From NCBI RefSeq assembly GCF_004379255.2, contig NC_056053.1:22068188-22132187 (forward strand): DNA of 64,000 nt, given 5' to 3'. The translations under genes were made by a program, and so were the position numbers. Source of the stretch: Salvia splendens. Lineage: Eukaryota > Streptophyta > Magnoliopsida > Lamiales > Lamiaceae. Numbering within the stretch: the stretch's first letter is position 1; every line of letters begins with the position of its first letter. Below the pieces are notes generated by a model. The model ran no database searches and was not told the origin of the DNA. It saw only the letters and a list, made by a program, of their open reading frames with translations. Positions 1 to 11,857 of this stretch are shown piece after piece.

Positions 1-493
1 GTCTTCATAGGCCTCACTAATCTATGATATACATTTAGACAGGGGCTGCTGCAGGCTTACAAAACTAAGCTTTTGCATGACTGGGAAACAGAGTATGTAT
101 CAGTCTAAATTATCAAAAGCAAATATGTCTAAGTAGCAGCCAGCAAAAGCATACACAGGAGCCAAAGAAAAACACTAAAGATTTCAACGAGGATAGTTTA
201 CCAGTTTTTGAAAGCTGAAGCTTCATCTTGGCTTTGACTCTTTCAGCTGGTGTCTATTTCAATGAAGAACAGTACAATCAATAGAACTCGCAAAGAAACA
301 ACAGAAAATTAGTATATACAGTAAATTTTAGTGCAGTTACTCAGATATCCATCTCTAGATGCAAAATCAGAACTTGGAGAAACAATTTTAAAAATAACAA
401 CTGAATGCAGATTGACACAGCATTCAACCAAATTTCTTGAAATTTATCCAAAGAACAAGAGTGCAAGAGCCATATATTCCAACAGGAAGTTAC
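1..493 (-). other. intron of the RS-protein gene, possibly a further exon
   Basis: Non-coding by eye on both strands. On the minus strand it follows the donor at 493. A pyrimidine-rich stretch and CAG near 45-60 could be an acceptor, but neither resulting frame is convincingly open to the window edge. Confidence 0.4.
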
Positions 494-1087
494 CATATTA
501 TCATAACCCCCAATCAATTTAGCAAAATCAGTCCTAGCACCAGCACGCGCCACCTCCCGCTTCTTCCCTTTATCCAACCTCCGCTCTTCCGGTGATTCAT
601 GCCTCCTACTTCTCTCTCTATTCCTCTCTCTACTCCTACTCCTAGACCGACGCCTCGATCCATCCTCGCGGCTCCTGCTCCTCCGCCTCGACCGCGTCCG
701 GCTAGGGCTCCGCCGCTCCGAATTCCTATCCCTAATTCTATCTCGGCTAGGGCTCCGGCTCCTGCTACGCCGATTAGATTGTTTAGCCCTAATTCTGTCT
801 CGGCTATGGCTAGGGCTCCGAGGCTTATTAGGTTTTTTACTGAGCTTGTTTTGGATTGATTGAAGCTGCGCTTGCTTTTCGAAGCCGGAAGTTTTCGAAG
901 GGCTGGATTCTTTGACGAAGCTACTGAGAAATGATGAAGCAGCGGGGAGAGCGGAGCCCCTGGACGGAACGTCGTCGTTTTGGGACGAATTGTTGGAAGA
1001 GAAGCCGAGGCCCTGCTTGAATCGGGCGGCGCCGCCACCTCTGCGAGTCAGGTCGTCGTAGTACGCGGCCAGCTTTTCGTCCTCCAT
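494..1087 (-). CDS. RS-domain nuclear protein, first exon (gene runs off the left edge)
   Basis: Minus-strand ATG at 1087 opens a 198-codon exon that ends on a codon boundary at a good donor (ATG|GTAACT; intron begins at 493). The N-terminus is MEDEKLAAYYDDLTRRGGGA. Residues ~85-175 are a dense RS/SR/RDR region typical of SR-related splicing factors, followed by the acidic/basic segment RTDFAKLIGGYDNM at the exon end. The RS region predicts nuclear-speckle localisation and pre-mRNA splicing contacts; that is family knowledge, not shown here. It may be the plant RSRC1/SR-related-53-like family, but I cannot confirm this. Remaining exons lie left of 494 and probably beyond the window; I could not identify another exon in 1-493. 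Plus-strand ORFs over it are antisense shadows of the arginine codons. Confidence 0.7.
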
Positions 1088-2675
1088 TTCATACGGCGGC
1101 GAGAACTTTCCGGTGCCGGTGAAATCAAAAGACTATTTTTGAGGTTGATTTTTATCAGCTTGCTGTGTATCGATATAGCAGTAACATTTTCCTCCCCCAT
1201 TTTTTCAAATATTGATATTTAATATAAACATTTTGGATAAATGAAAGTTTCTCCTTTGATATTTCGACAAGAAGTTCACCAAAATGATAAATAAATAAAT
1301 TGTTGCATTATTTGGGGAAGAAGTTCAACAAAATAATAATCCAATCAATTGTAATTTGCATTAATATTTTGTTTCACACATTTTTATGATTAAAATTAGA
1401 TGAATGCATTCTAATTCGTTATTTCAAAGTTAATAAGATTCAATTGTATATTTGCATTCTAATTCGTGATTTCAACGTATTTTTCCAAATTATTTACTCC
1501 ATTAGCCCATAATATTCTTCAATTTTGTTGAAGGCAAGTAATTCTATAGTATCATTGTTACACTTATCAAGAGAGGTGATCTGCTAGGCGATACTAATTG
1601 AGCGACTTATAGACGCCTATGGTTACGTGGCAATAAGAACGTGATCAAATGCAAGCTCTAAATATTGTACAAACTCCAAATTATGATCTGAACCGTTAGA
1701 AAATATCAACAGAGGATAAAATAATAGCAACAAAAAATATCAACTATTGATGCTGTGTTGACATTGCGTTGACATGAAAATCTTGAAATTTTACATTGTA
1801 TTGACATTGCGTTGACGTTGTTTTGATACTGTGTTGAAATTGCGTTAACATTGTATTAACTTTTAAAAAATTTATCCCTACGTGGCAATATCACCATAAA
1901 ATTTTTAAATTTTTATCCCTCAATATTTTCTCTCTCCGATTTTATTAATAGTTTCTTCCACAAGTCATACATATATCATATCTCTATAATTCTTGCTCTC
2001 GTCGCCGCCATTGAAAATATAAATTTGCACCAAAACTTCAGTCTCTCTCTTGTAAGTTTTCTCCTCACCAAATTTATTCAACCTAGTCAATGAATTTTTT
2101 CATTATAGGATCAATATTTTCCACAGTTTAATGAATGCCAAATCAATCTTACAAATCCGGTGGAATTTGTACTTTGCACATCGTCAATGAATTTCTGCAA
2201 TTAGTTTTTCTCACCAAATGAGTGTCTGCAAATGATTCTTAAAATTTTGTGAAAATAAAAAAAAACTGTTGTAAATATTTCATTTACGAAAGAGGGTTTT
2301 TTTAATCAATAGATGATGCCGAGAATATTTAACAATGAACTAGTTTTAAAATCCTGTCTCTCTATTTGATTTGCAATGTTAACAATGAACTATCTGATTT
2401 ATAAATTACCCAATAAAATTACAATTTGGAAATAATAGAGGGAAAATGGTAGGAAAGGGATAGGGAAGATGACGACGGATTTTGCTGGGAGATGCAAGCA
2501 TGTCAAAATGATTAAGTTCAGTGGCTCGAATTGTATAGTAGTCGATGGAAGATCAGATTTAGACTGGTTCATAATATGAAGAAGATAAAATGGGGTAAAT
2601 TAAAAAAAAAACTATTAAAAGAAATATATAATCCACGTAAGTTGTCGCCCTCCCGTCACTTACAATATGGCGCGC
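1088..2675. other. AT-rich intergenic region upstream of the RS-protein gene
   Basis: No ORF or RNA gene is recognisable. It includes the promoter of the minus-strand RS gene (just right of 1087) and a degenerate short tandem repeat at 1752-1860, listed separately. Confidence 0.6.
1752..1860. repeat. degenerate ~11-bp tandem repeat (TTGACATTGCG type)
   Basis: Variants of TGTTGACATTGCGTTGACAT recur about eight times as TTGACATTGCG, TTGACGTTGTT, TTGAAATTGCG and TTAACATTGTA. It is a decayed minisatellite with no coding frame. Confidence 0.6.
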
Positions 2676-2808
2676 ACCACCGGACCGGCCGGTTCGACCG
2701 GTTCAACCGCGAACCGGTAGGCAGTCTGGTGCGGTTCACCCCTAGAAACCGATCAAACCGGCTCAACCGCGAACCGGTTTTTTTACTTTTCAAAATAATT
2801 TTCATAAC
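2676..2808. repeat. partial copy of the ACCGGTTCAACCGCGAACCGG element
   Basis: The stretch with GGTTCGACCGGTTCAACC, GAACCGGTAGGCAGTC, a GTTCACCCCTAGAAACC block and CCGCGAACCGGTTTTTTTAC repeats, in the same order, the first ~130 bp of the element at 2841-3792. It is a truncated tandem neighbour of that element. Confidence 0.65.
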
Positions 2809-2840
2809 TGAATGACACATGAATATATTATATACTGAAC

Positions 2841-3792
2841 TTAACCAATGTTTTAAAAATCAGACCGGACTGGCTAGTTCGACCGGTTCAACCTCGAACA
2901 GATAGGCAGTCCGGTTTGGTTCATCCCTAGAAAACCGGTCAAACCGGTTCAACCGCGAACCGGTTTTTTACTTTACAAAATAATTTTTTAAAATTTGTTG
3001 TTCGCAAGACTTGAGAACCCATGACCTCTTCTCTATATACCAACACTTCTACCACTCTACCATATGACTATTTTGAAATAATATGAACATTAATTATTCT
3101 TATACACTAAAAATGATATTTTTATCCACATAAAATCATAATTCATTTTAATTTTATATTCTTTAAAGAAAGTATTTATTATAATATCTATTTTAATTAT
3201 GCTTTAATAATCACTAAATTTTTAGAGTTTGTAATTACACATAAATTTAATATGTTTTACATGTAAATATAATTTATTATTACTTAATATTAATATTTTT
3301 CTTGTACTATATATTAAATTTATATACACTAACCATTGATATTAATATTTTTACATAAAATAACTAATTATTCATGTTTAATTATTGCTTAATATAATAT
3401 TATTTCGTTCAATACACTTTTTTAGTTACAATGAAATATATCTATTTATATATAAAATATTAAATTTTTTATCTACAATAACTAATGAATCATATATTTA
3501 ATTTTATTTACCAACAAAAATATTTATGAAATTTAGTCATATACTACTAAATTTTAATATTTATATTACAACTAAAATATATGGTTAATATTTTTGATAT
3601 ATTATTAATTATATGTAAATTTAATATATTTTGTATATTATATACTTAATTATGTGTATTTGCAACAGTAAAACGGTTCGACCAATGATTAAACCGGTTG
3701 GATCGGTTCAACCAATAATTATATGTATTTGAACTGTGAACCAGTAGTTTCGTCGGTTCGCCGACTGGTCCGGTTTTTAAAACATTGGTTAA
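2841..3792. mobile_element. non-autonomous TIR DNA transposon with CCGG-rich ends
   Basis: The left end TTAACCAATGTTTTAAAAAT then CAGACCGGAC and the right end GTCCGGTTTTTAAAACATTGGTTAA are inverted copies of about 28 bp. Subterminal blocks repeat GGTTCAACC/GAACCGG motifs in both orientations; the ~600-bp core is very AT-rich and has no ORF. TTAA lies at both outer edges, so a TTA/TAA duplication (Harbinger-like) cannot be told from palindromic TIR ends. A Mutator-like MITE is the other option. Confidence 0.6.
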
Positions 3793-3973
3793 AACTATAA
3801 ATGAACCCTATCAAAATATAAGCTACTAATATAACCATTTGAATATTAATTCTCTAACAAAAGAATTGCTTATGTTAAAAAAATTGGGCTCGACGTAATA
3901 TAGACATGGATCCTGAATAATATGTTCAGCCCGCTACTAAATTGGGATGGGCTCTACTACGAATTTACCGTAT

Positions 3974-4597
3974 ACATGTCTATAATCTTAGTTTTTGGTT
4001 AAAGATTGACATTAATATTTCTTATACTCCCTCCGTCCCGCACTACTCGCACCTTTCATTTTGGGCACGGAGATTAAGGAATGAGTGATAGACAAAGTCA
4101 ACAATTACGGCTGTAGATATAAATTGTTACTAAAAATGGAAAGAGTGCAAATAACTTGGGACGCCCAGAAAGGAAATAGGTGCAAGTAGTGCGGGACGGA
4201 GGGAGTATTAGATATGGATTCACTAGAAATAATTCTGGTTAGAATTGATTGTGTAGGTCCCACATAATTGAATATTTACACGGCTGTTCACTGTCCAAGA
4301 AATAGACCAAGATTTGGGGATTTTATTTTTTATGTTATTTTTATTTGATGTAGAATGCCAAATTTGTCCTTTTCCCCAAAATAAATTGCGTGCACCGGTT
4401 GGGTGTGAAAGCCAAATTTTCAGATAAAAGAGGATAAACAGATTCGGGACACTAACTAGTCGTCTCGTTGTGATTGCTGAAAGAGATTAATCAATTCTGA
4501 AATAAAGATAAAAGAGGTTTGATCATGGATTATAGTCGTACATATAAATAACGATGAATGCCAATCTTTAACCAAAAACTAAGATTATAGACATGTG
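3974..4597. repeat. ~40-bp inverted repeat enclosing a Stowaway MITE
   Basis: The arm at 3974-4013 (ACATGTCTATAATCTTAGTT onward) reappears as its reverse complement at 4557-4597, with one or two mismatches. The interval probably marks the TIRs of an older MITE of roughly 0.4 kb into which the Stowaway at 4027-4205 inserted close to the left arm. Confidence 0.55.
4027..4205. mobile_element. Stowaway MITE (Tc1/mariner type)
   Basis: It starts CTCCCTCCGTCCCGCACTAC and ends with the inverted GTAGTGCGGGACGGAGGGAG. TA flanks both sides (4025-4026, 4206-4207). At 179 bp it has no coding capacity. The CTCCCTCCGTCCC terminus is the classic plant Stowaway end. Confidence 0.9.
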
Positions 4598-4784
4598 AAA
4601 TTAGTTTTGAAATTTTGAAACTTTAATATTTCACATAACCTCAGTCCACTAAAAAATATTCTTAGTAGTGGATGGTACAAATGATTATAGTACAATATTA
4701 ATAATGTAAGAAATATAGAGAAAAGATTAGAGTATTTTAAATAGAAATCTGATTCATCTCACTAAAAAGAAAATTTACTACTAA

Positions 4785-5364
4785 GGGCACGATTGGTAGC
4801 CCATAAAATCCCGTAAAAGCCCATAAAATGGCTCATTATCCCATCTTTTCCACCGTTGGTAGAGCTCGATTTTGTCGGAGGACTCGACACAAATTTTCCG
4901 GATCACAGTGAATTAGACAATAGAAACGGAAATTCTTGCATTTCACCATCGGAGAAAAGTTGTGGTATAATTTTTTCTCCGCTTCTCCGACTACGTGTTT
5001 TGGAGCTTTATGACCAAATTGTCCTCCTAGTTTTCGAACTCTACAAGCACATACCCATCACCAGACACTCATTGGCGGCGGCAAATCCAGGTTTCCGACC
5101 ACCACAGGTATGCCGGTACCGGCGTCGCTTATATGAAACCCTCAAGTTTAAATTTTGGGGCTTATCGGCCTGTCCAGCACTTGCAACACCTGAAAAAGAA
5201 GTACATCATATATGGAGTGTATGCATACGATCGACATACAAGGAGTTTTGAAAGAGATACAACGATACCAGACGGACTTCCCTCGTATGTGAGCTTTCGC
5301 TTTCCCTTCGAAGCCATCGAAGCATATATCGCAGCGAATACCCCCGCCCATCCTCCTCAACCAA
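4785..5364 (+). mobile_element. 5' flank of the disrupted Harbinger element; putative TIR at 4785
   Basis: GGGCACGATTGGTAGCCC beginning at 4785 after TAA looks like a Tourist/Harbinger terminus. No matching inverted end was found on the right, where the element instead finishes with the GAGCATTCACAACCGTGCTC-type TIR (reverse orientation, to 17999). The left end may therefore belong to a second, truncated Harbinger element fused to this one. No gene is recognised between 4785 and the transposase start region near 5365. Confidence 0.35.
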
Positions 5365-6129
5365 CTAGATCAACTCGCCGCTACATCCATCGCGACCGGG
5401 AGGGAGCCCACGAAAGGCTCGTTGCCGACTATTTTGCCGACCCGTCGCGGTTTTCGGAAGATTACTTTAGGCGCCGTTTTCGCATGTCAAAGCGCTTGTT
5501 TATGCGTATTGTCAACACATTGTCCGCCCCGTGTTGAATTCTTCCAAACAGGTCCAGATGCAGCCGGTCGACAAAGTCTCTCTGCGTTGCAGAAGTGTAC
5601 GTGTGCCATCCGACAACTCGCTACTGAGCAAACGGCCGACCTCTTCGACGAGTATTTGCATGTCAGTGAGTCCCCTGGAATCCTTTGTCTTAAAAATTTT
5701 TGCGCGGGCTTTCGTACAACTTTCGGTGATGAATTCCTTCGGGCACCCATCACCGATGATTGCCAACGGTTGCTTCGTCTTCACGAAACAGTCCATGGCT
5801 TTCCCGGTATGCTTGGCAGCATTGACTGCATGTATTGGAGGTGGAAGAATTGCCCGACTGCTTGGATGGGACAACACTTAAGCGGCCACAAAGGCGGCGG
5901 CCCAACACTTATCCTTGAAGCGTTCTCCGACTACCGCTTATGGATTTGACATGCATATTTCGGTGTTGCCGGATCCAACAACGACTTGAACGTGCTCTAC
6001 TCTTCACCCATCTTCAATGATGTGTTGAATGGTGTAGCACCGGCGATCGACTTCACCGTCAACGAAAATGTATACCACATGGGTTACTATCTCGCCGATG
6101 GTATCTACCCAAGGTGGTCGACTTTCGTG
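5365..6129 (+). pseudogene. PIF/Harbinger transposase, 5' part (split by the gypsy insertion)
   Basis: Translated fragments align in order with the intact transposase at 43759-45015: the HTH region (DYFRRRFRMSKRLFMRIVN, ~5460-5515), LQKCTCAIRQLATEQTADLF (~5590-5640), GFPGMLGSIDCMYW with the first catalytic Asp (~5800), and GVAGSNND with the second Asp (~5965-5990). Lesions: a frame change near 5530-5545 and an in-frame TGA at 5947-5949 at a position that is Trp in the intact copy. Coding similarity stops at 6129-6134, where the gypsy LTR begins; the gene resumes at 17250. The DDE glutamate lies in the right-hand part, so the insertion separates the catalytic triad. Exact start codon uncertain. 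Confidence 0.85.
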
Positions 6130-6134
6130 AAGAC
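6130..6134. repeat. 5-bp target-site duplication AAGAC (left)
   Basis: AAGAC directly precedes the 5' LTR and is repeated at 17245-17249 immediately after the 3' LTR. Removing the element and one AAGAC restores the Harbinger reading frame (Phe-Val-Lys-Thr then Leu-Ser-Asn-Pro). Confidence 0.95.
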
Positions 6135-8510
6135 TGTAACGACCCGTTAAATCGTTACCTACACGAAAGAATAAACCACGTATCAAATACACTTTCGACA
6201 ACAAATCGAGACGAAAAGTTAGATAAGAACCGCGTCACATCAGGCACGTTTTCCAAGTGGATAAGAACCACGTCACATCAGGCACGTTTTTCAACGCCGC
6301 ATTAATTACGCGTCACATCGAAACGAAAAGACGTGAATTTTTGTCTTTTATGAAAATATTTTCTATAAATACAACCTCCTTTCATTTCATTTCATTTCTT
6401 TCGCAATCGAGAATCCGAGAGAGAGAAGAGAGAGGAGGAGCCGATGGCGGCGGATCCGCGACGGCGGATTCGTGGCAGCGGCTGCAGCAGTGAAGGGAGA
6501 GGGACGAATCGTGTCAACGTTTGTTTCTACCGTTCGTTTTCTTGATTCAAGAAGGTATAGCTAAGATTTCCTTCTCATCTCCTTCATTGAAACTTTATTC
6601 TTGAATCCTACATGCATATAGAGGGTGTAGGAATCATAGATCGCAAAGTTAATCGGTGGGAAAGTGAGTTTGCTTGAGAACTTTGATAGTTATGCTATTG
6701 TTGATTAAGTTGTGTGAAGTTTGATTTGAATCCTTGGTAAATGATCTAAGTTTATGTGCAAACATGTTAAGAGAGTCTTATCAGGCATGATTGTGTGTTA
6801 TAAGCATGAGAAAATTTTATTTGGATGATTGTGGAAGAAACTCAAATTTCGAAATTTTGAGTATGAAATTTGTGGTGTTCGGACAGTGGATTCCGACGTG
6901 TATTTGACTCATCAAACGAACGAATTTTTCTATGAAAATTTTACTGAGTAAATTTCAAGTTGATTTCTGTGTCTCGTATAAATTTCAGCCCTTTTTGTCG
7001 AAAAATGAATTTTTGAAAAATGTTTGAAGTCGACTGCGCAATTCTGCCAGTAACATGTGTTCTCGGCCAGAATGTTTCGAAATCTGTTTGACCGACCAAA
7101 TGACCTCCGATCGATTTGATTCTTGAACTAGATGAACATTTGGAGTGTCTTCTGAGTCTTGTGAAAATTTCAGCCTTATTGGACATCGTATGAATTTACG
7201 GTGAATTTTTGAAGTTTACTGCGCAATACTGTCAGAAATTATACGTTCTGACCAGAGAGTTCAATATGTGAAATGACTGACTAAATGGCGTGATTTCGAT
7301 ATGAAAATTTTCATGGATGAACTTGAATGTGTCCTATGTATTGTGACCAAAATTTAGCATATTTTGATGTTGGGTGATTTTATAGTAATTTTTACAAAAC
7401 GGTCGCGCAATTCTGCCGGTTTTCTGTCTTATTAAAATGACACTTATTTCCAAGTTTAAAAGTATTATATGATGCATGTATGTCCAAGGAACGTGTTTAA
7501 CAATGCGATCACGTGTGATACGTTGAAATATATTATGGTTTATTTTTCCACCTTTGTGACGAACGTTGGGTTGGGTAAATGGAAAATAACGATGAGAGAG
7601 AAACAATAGGACATGCATGATAATATAAGTTTACGAAAGGCTGATTTGTGTTGTCGTTGGCAAGGGTGATTGAGTATACGTGAGCTCGAGGAACGAGGGT
7701 TGCCTTAAATGGATGTTGAATGGTTTAAGCAAACGAGGTGGGCTTTCTTTTACTAAACTCTTTTACGCTTTCAAAAGTATGATTATGGAGAAATAAGGGT
7801 GGTTTAAAGTGTTATGTCATGCCATAATGTTTTGTTTATGAGATTGTTGCCTGATGCATAGTTCGTCTGAGCTTGCTCCGTTAGGCTATATGGCTGTAAT
7901 GAATGAATGAAATGAATTCGGGTCTGGGTAGGGCCGCAAACCCTATCAGGCTGTGTACACAAGTGGGATCGTGAGCCGTCCTTGCTAGTCGGCCGGTCTC
8001 GTGGGCGAATAGTGTGGCCACACTTTCGTTGCACTATGGAAAGAGAATGTGATTGAATGATTGATGAGAAAGTGGGGAGATTGATTGTCTGGCCAGACTT
8101 TGAAATATTTTTGTGTTCTCGTGATATTTCTTAACTACACATAAAACTCGAGATCACTGATATGGATGACATAACTGTTTTTATGAAAATGTTTTCGGCA
8201 TGAGCCCATTGAGTACATCAAGTACTCAGCCCTGCATGTGTTTTCCCTATGTGCAGGTTGAGCGGGATGTTGCGGTGGATGTTGAGTCGGCATAGGGAAT
8301 ATGGATGCGTTGTGTCTTCATACATAGGCGTCATCCTTGACTCTCTTTAAAACCTTATTTCCGCTGCTATATTTTTGAACTAAAATACTATTCTTTCAAG
8401 CTACTTGAGTCTTTCTTATGAACTAAAATCCTTAAATGATATTCTTAAATGTTTGTCCCTTGGTCACGATCGCCTCGTTTGTAACACCCCTGGGGTGGGC
8501 GGTCGTGACA
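6135..8510 (+). repeat. 5' LTR of the gypsy element (2376 bp)
   Basis: TG...CA ends. A TATA-like TATAAATA lies at 6364-6371, about 230 bp into the LTR, suitable for a Pol II promoter. A ~35-bp direct repeat (GATAAGAACC(G/A)CGTCACATCA...) sits at ~6223-6290. Three degenerate ~186-bp modules, each with a GCGCAAT(T/A)CTG(C/T)C motif, occur at ~7031, ~7217 and ~7402. The LTR contains no real gene; ORFs there are chance readings repeated in both LTRs. Confidence 0.95.
6364..6371 (+). promoter_or_regulatory. LTR TATA box
   Basis: TATAAATA at the same offset in both LTRs (also 15103-15110), followed by pyrimidine-rich CAACCTCCTTTCATTTCATT. Probable core promoter of the retroelement RNA. Confidence 0.6.
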
Positions 8511-8513
8511 GAG

Positions 8514-8525
8514 TGGTATCAGAGC
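8514..8525 (+). other. primer-binding site
   Basis: TGGTATCAGAGC starts 4 bp after the 5' LTR. It is the usual plant PBS complementary to the 3' end of initiator tRNA-Met. Confidence 0.9.
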
Positions 8526-11500
8526 TTCGTTCTTTCGCTCTGGTCCGAGAGTCTTCTTTCACCTTAAGTCTAGAATGGTAAACCTTAAACTGGAAGTGTC
8601 ACGAAGGCTCAACATCCAAAGCATCACGCTCAACTAAAGAAAGTGAGGTATGTTTTAAGTTGTTGAAAGAATGTGAGATCGATGTATGAAATTGATGATG
8701 ATATGATGAGGATGTTTTGGCAAGTGTACGCATGTGAATGAATGTTATACGTGAAGCTAAATTTTGATGATATGATTATGTGGAATATGAGTACGATTGA
8801 CATGAAAATTTAAGCACGTGTTATATATGTGAACACGATGTTGTGATAGTATGATTATGTGAAGTATGCACATGATTGACAAGATGATCTAAGCACGTGT
8901 GGTATGTTGATCATGATATTGTTATGATGTGATTATATGGAGCATGAGCAAGACTAGTATGATGACTAAGTATGTTTTATATGTGTGAAAGTACTACAAC
9001 GTGAGCATGTCAACATAGGATGATGGAGTGTTTTACATGAAGGACGAAAGTTGATGAGTTGTTTTGAGAATGTTAAAATTTTTAGAAAATAAATGAGTAA
9101 TCTAAGAATGTTGTTTCAAACATATATGTGAAGTGCATGAGTGTTTTGTTTGGAATACAAATGTGTTATGAGTTTTGAAAGATTTGCATGGTTTGATATG
9201 TAAAAAAAAAAAAAGTGGAAAAAGGATTTTGTGGTTGATGTTTTGTAATATTAATGACTCGTTGTCTAGTGGAGTTTGATTGAGGAAAAAAATGTTTATG
9301 ATGTGGAAAGTTGTTAAAAAAAAATTGAAAAAAAAAAATTGGAAAAAAAAAAATTTTGAAAAAAAAAATTAAAAAAAAAAAAATTCCTTTTCGATTGGAA
9401 AATTTAGCTATGGAGTGTGATGTTATATATGTTATGAGGTGCGAAGTATGAAGCGTTACTCTATGGAGTGTTTTATACGAGTGATGAAAGTTGATGTGAA
9501 AGTATGTTTTGAGTTTTGAGTCAAAACTTTTACTCTAAAGTTGAAATTGAAATGCGAAAATTTTGAGGAAAGTGTGAGAGTCTGAAGAAAATTTTATTTC
9601 AAAAGTTTTGAATGATAATGTGAAGTGAGAAAGTGTTTTGCTTTGATATGTGAAAATGTTGTGTGTTATAGTACTTGTTGTGATATTTTGTTCTCTACGA
9701 GATGATGAAATGTGTCGTGGACTTAGAGTGCCGAAGATGTAGACCTAGTTGACCACGCGGACCGTAGTTCTAATTTGAAAACTCACCTATTGCTTTCCCG
9801 AGCAATGAAAACGAACGAGAATGAAAAGTGGGGCGAAATTTCCAAATTATCGAGATATGAGACTAGAGTATCGAGATATAGGATGGAGACTAGTGGACCA
9901 TGAAATTTTTCTATTTCTTGGAATGACGCTATGAACCTTGCATGCGAACATAGAGTGCCTAAGAAGTATGTTAGATTGAATGATATCGAAGTTAGTTGGT
10001 GACAACTGCAATATCACTTTTCCGAGTGATAGGACAAACGGAAATATGTGGTGTGAACTCGAACTTTATCGAATGATTACAAATTCAGAATTGTTTTTTT
10101 TCCTGAATGACGAGAACAAGGAGAATGCGAAAAGACGTAGCATATGATAAAGAGTTTAAGAAAAGAAGAAGTGCAAACTGAATAGATGTTCCAAACGAGA
10201 AATGTTCGAGGCAAGAAGAGATGCGAAATGATGTAATCCTACAACGGATGTAGAGATCATACCTGCGATCTAGTGGATAAATCCGATCTTCGGTCAAAAG
10301 TGGCGATACGGCGAAAACGACCGTTATATCATGTTGAGAGCGCGAGTATAACTACAACGCTTTAAGAAAATGACGATTATCACGTGCAAGGAATATATGG
10401 AGATATGGCTTTCGAATACTGTTATTAGTTGTAACGACACGATGAATCTTAACTTGGAATCAACAGTTTCGTAGAACGATGTTACCATGTTCGGCCTCAG
10501 AAAGATGAACGTGAGAGTGTGACCCTCGTAGCTAGAATGAATGATTTTAATCAACAGTACTTACTTGGATTATAAGAAATTCTTTTTGGAATCTTTCAAT
10601 TAACGGTGAGCCTTTGTCTAATTACGACCTTGTTTGACTCACAATTCGCAATTATTGCACGTTATTTCTTTTCCTATATCGAGTCATGACTCACTTTCAG
10701 TTCTTGAAAATTTGTGGTTGCCTTCGTCATTTTTGGACATCTTGATTAGTAGTCTTCTTTGATTCATCTTTTGTAAGGACAATATTTTGACTTTATGAAC
10801 TTCCGCCTTTGAGCTTCATTTCTAAAGTTGTTTGCAGTTATGACTTTCAGTACGATCCCATTCCCAAACATGTTTCTTCAAAGGATGGAATATTCTTCTT
10901 GGAACTTTTGTACACCTTTTTATTTCGTAACTATGCATGCGGCAAGTTCTTCCTTGCAGAAGTGAAATTTTTTTTTAGCTCAGTTTCACTACACATATTG
11001 TTTCATGCTCAATGATTTTCTTTCTGCAACACCAAGTTAAGGCTATTGTGTCTCTTTTTCCTTAACGTGGTTGATCTAGCCGATCTTCCTAAAAAAAAAA
11101 GTTCACTTCACGTTGGTTGCAACCCTGTGAATCCATTGATGTGACATCATTATTCAATAACATGATGTCGTCGAACCATGATCAGTGCTACCTCATGACA
11201 TTTGTCTATGCTTCTAAATCCTCCCACGATTGACCATCTCGTGTCATGACATGTGTGAACCATCATTCATTGATTTTGCAAATTTGATTTGACAATTGAA
11301 ATATCTTATTTGGCAGCCTACTATGTAATTTGAGACCTGATTCAGTTTCATCCTGTTTTCAAGGCCTATCTCATATTCTTTCGAGCTCTCGTCAGAAGTA
11401 AAGTTTCAACCTTTATGAGTTTATTTGAAACCTTAATTTCCAGAATGAACATGATCAAGATCAATGAAACTTAGACCCTGCCTTATTTTTTTCAAACCAA

Positions 11501-11857
11501 TTTCTGCAAGTTGGTGATGAGATCTAAAAGAGTCGAACTAGAAGTGTTGTTCTTGTTTTCTTGATTAATTCTACAACCTTTCTGATTAAGACACCTTCAG
11601 CAGTGTTGCTACAATTTTGAATTCAGTTCATATCCAAGTAAGACTGCATGATCAATTTTCGAGTTCTTGATACTAGACTTGGAGAAAAGGGAGGGGTTGA
11701 GCTTTTCGAATGCACACGGGGGAATAAGTTTCTATACTCAGACATGCGTAAAAGTGATGCACCAGCTAGAGGCAAATTTCTTTTCAAACCCCTGGCGACG
11801 AGCCGACTATTTTTGTAAGGGATTTCTTTAAATCGACAAACCTCTATAATCTCCGCA
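8526..11857 (+). other. gypsy internal region lacking a recognisable gag
   Basis: About 3.3 kb between PBS and RT where gag and protease would be expected. I see no gag, zinc knuckle or protease motif. Much of it is low-complexity GATGATATGATGA/TGTGAAAGTG-type sequence with long A runs at ~9200-9390. The piece just before 11858 may be a decayed protease-RT linker. Either gag decayed completely or was replaced by unrelated sequence. Confidence 0.6.

Noticed and set aside
599..859. Pro/Arg-rich plus-strand frame
   Set aside because: Complement of the RS-repeat exon of the minus-strand gene.
6257..6493. 78-codon frame repeated at 14996-15232, and 94-codon minus frames at 7334 and 16073
   Set aside because: Present twice only because they lie in the two LTRs; no gene-like features.
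9190..9390. A-tract cluster as a possible retroposon poly(A) tail
   Set aside because: Several interrupted A runs without a LINE or SINE body or target duplication; treated as low-complexity sequence within the gypsy element.
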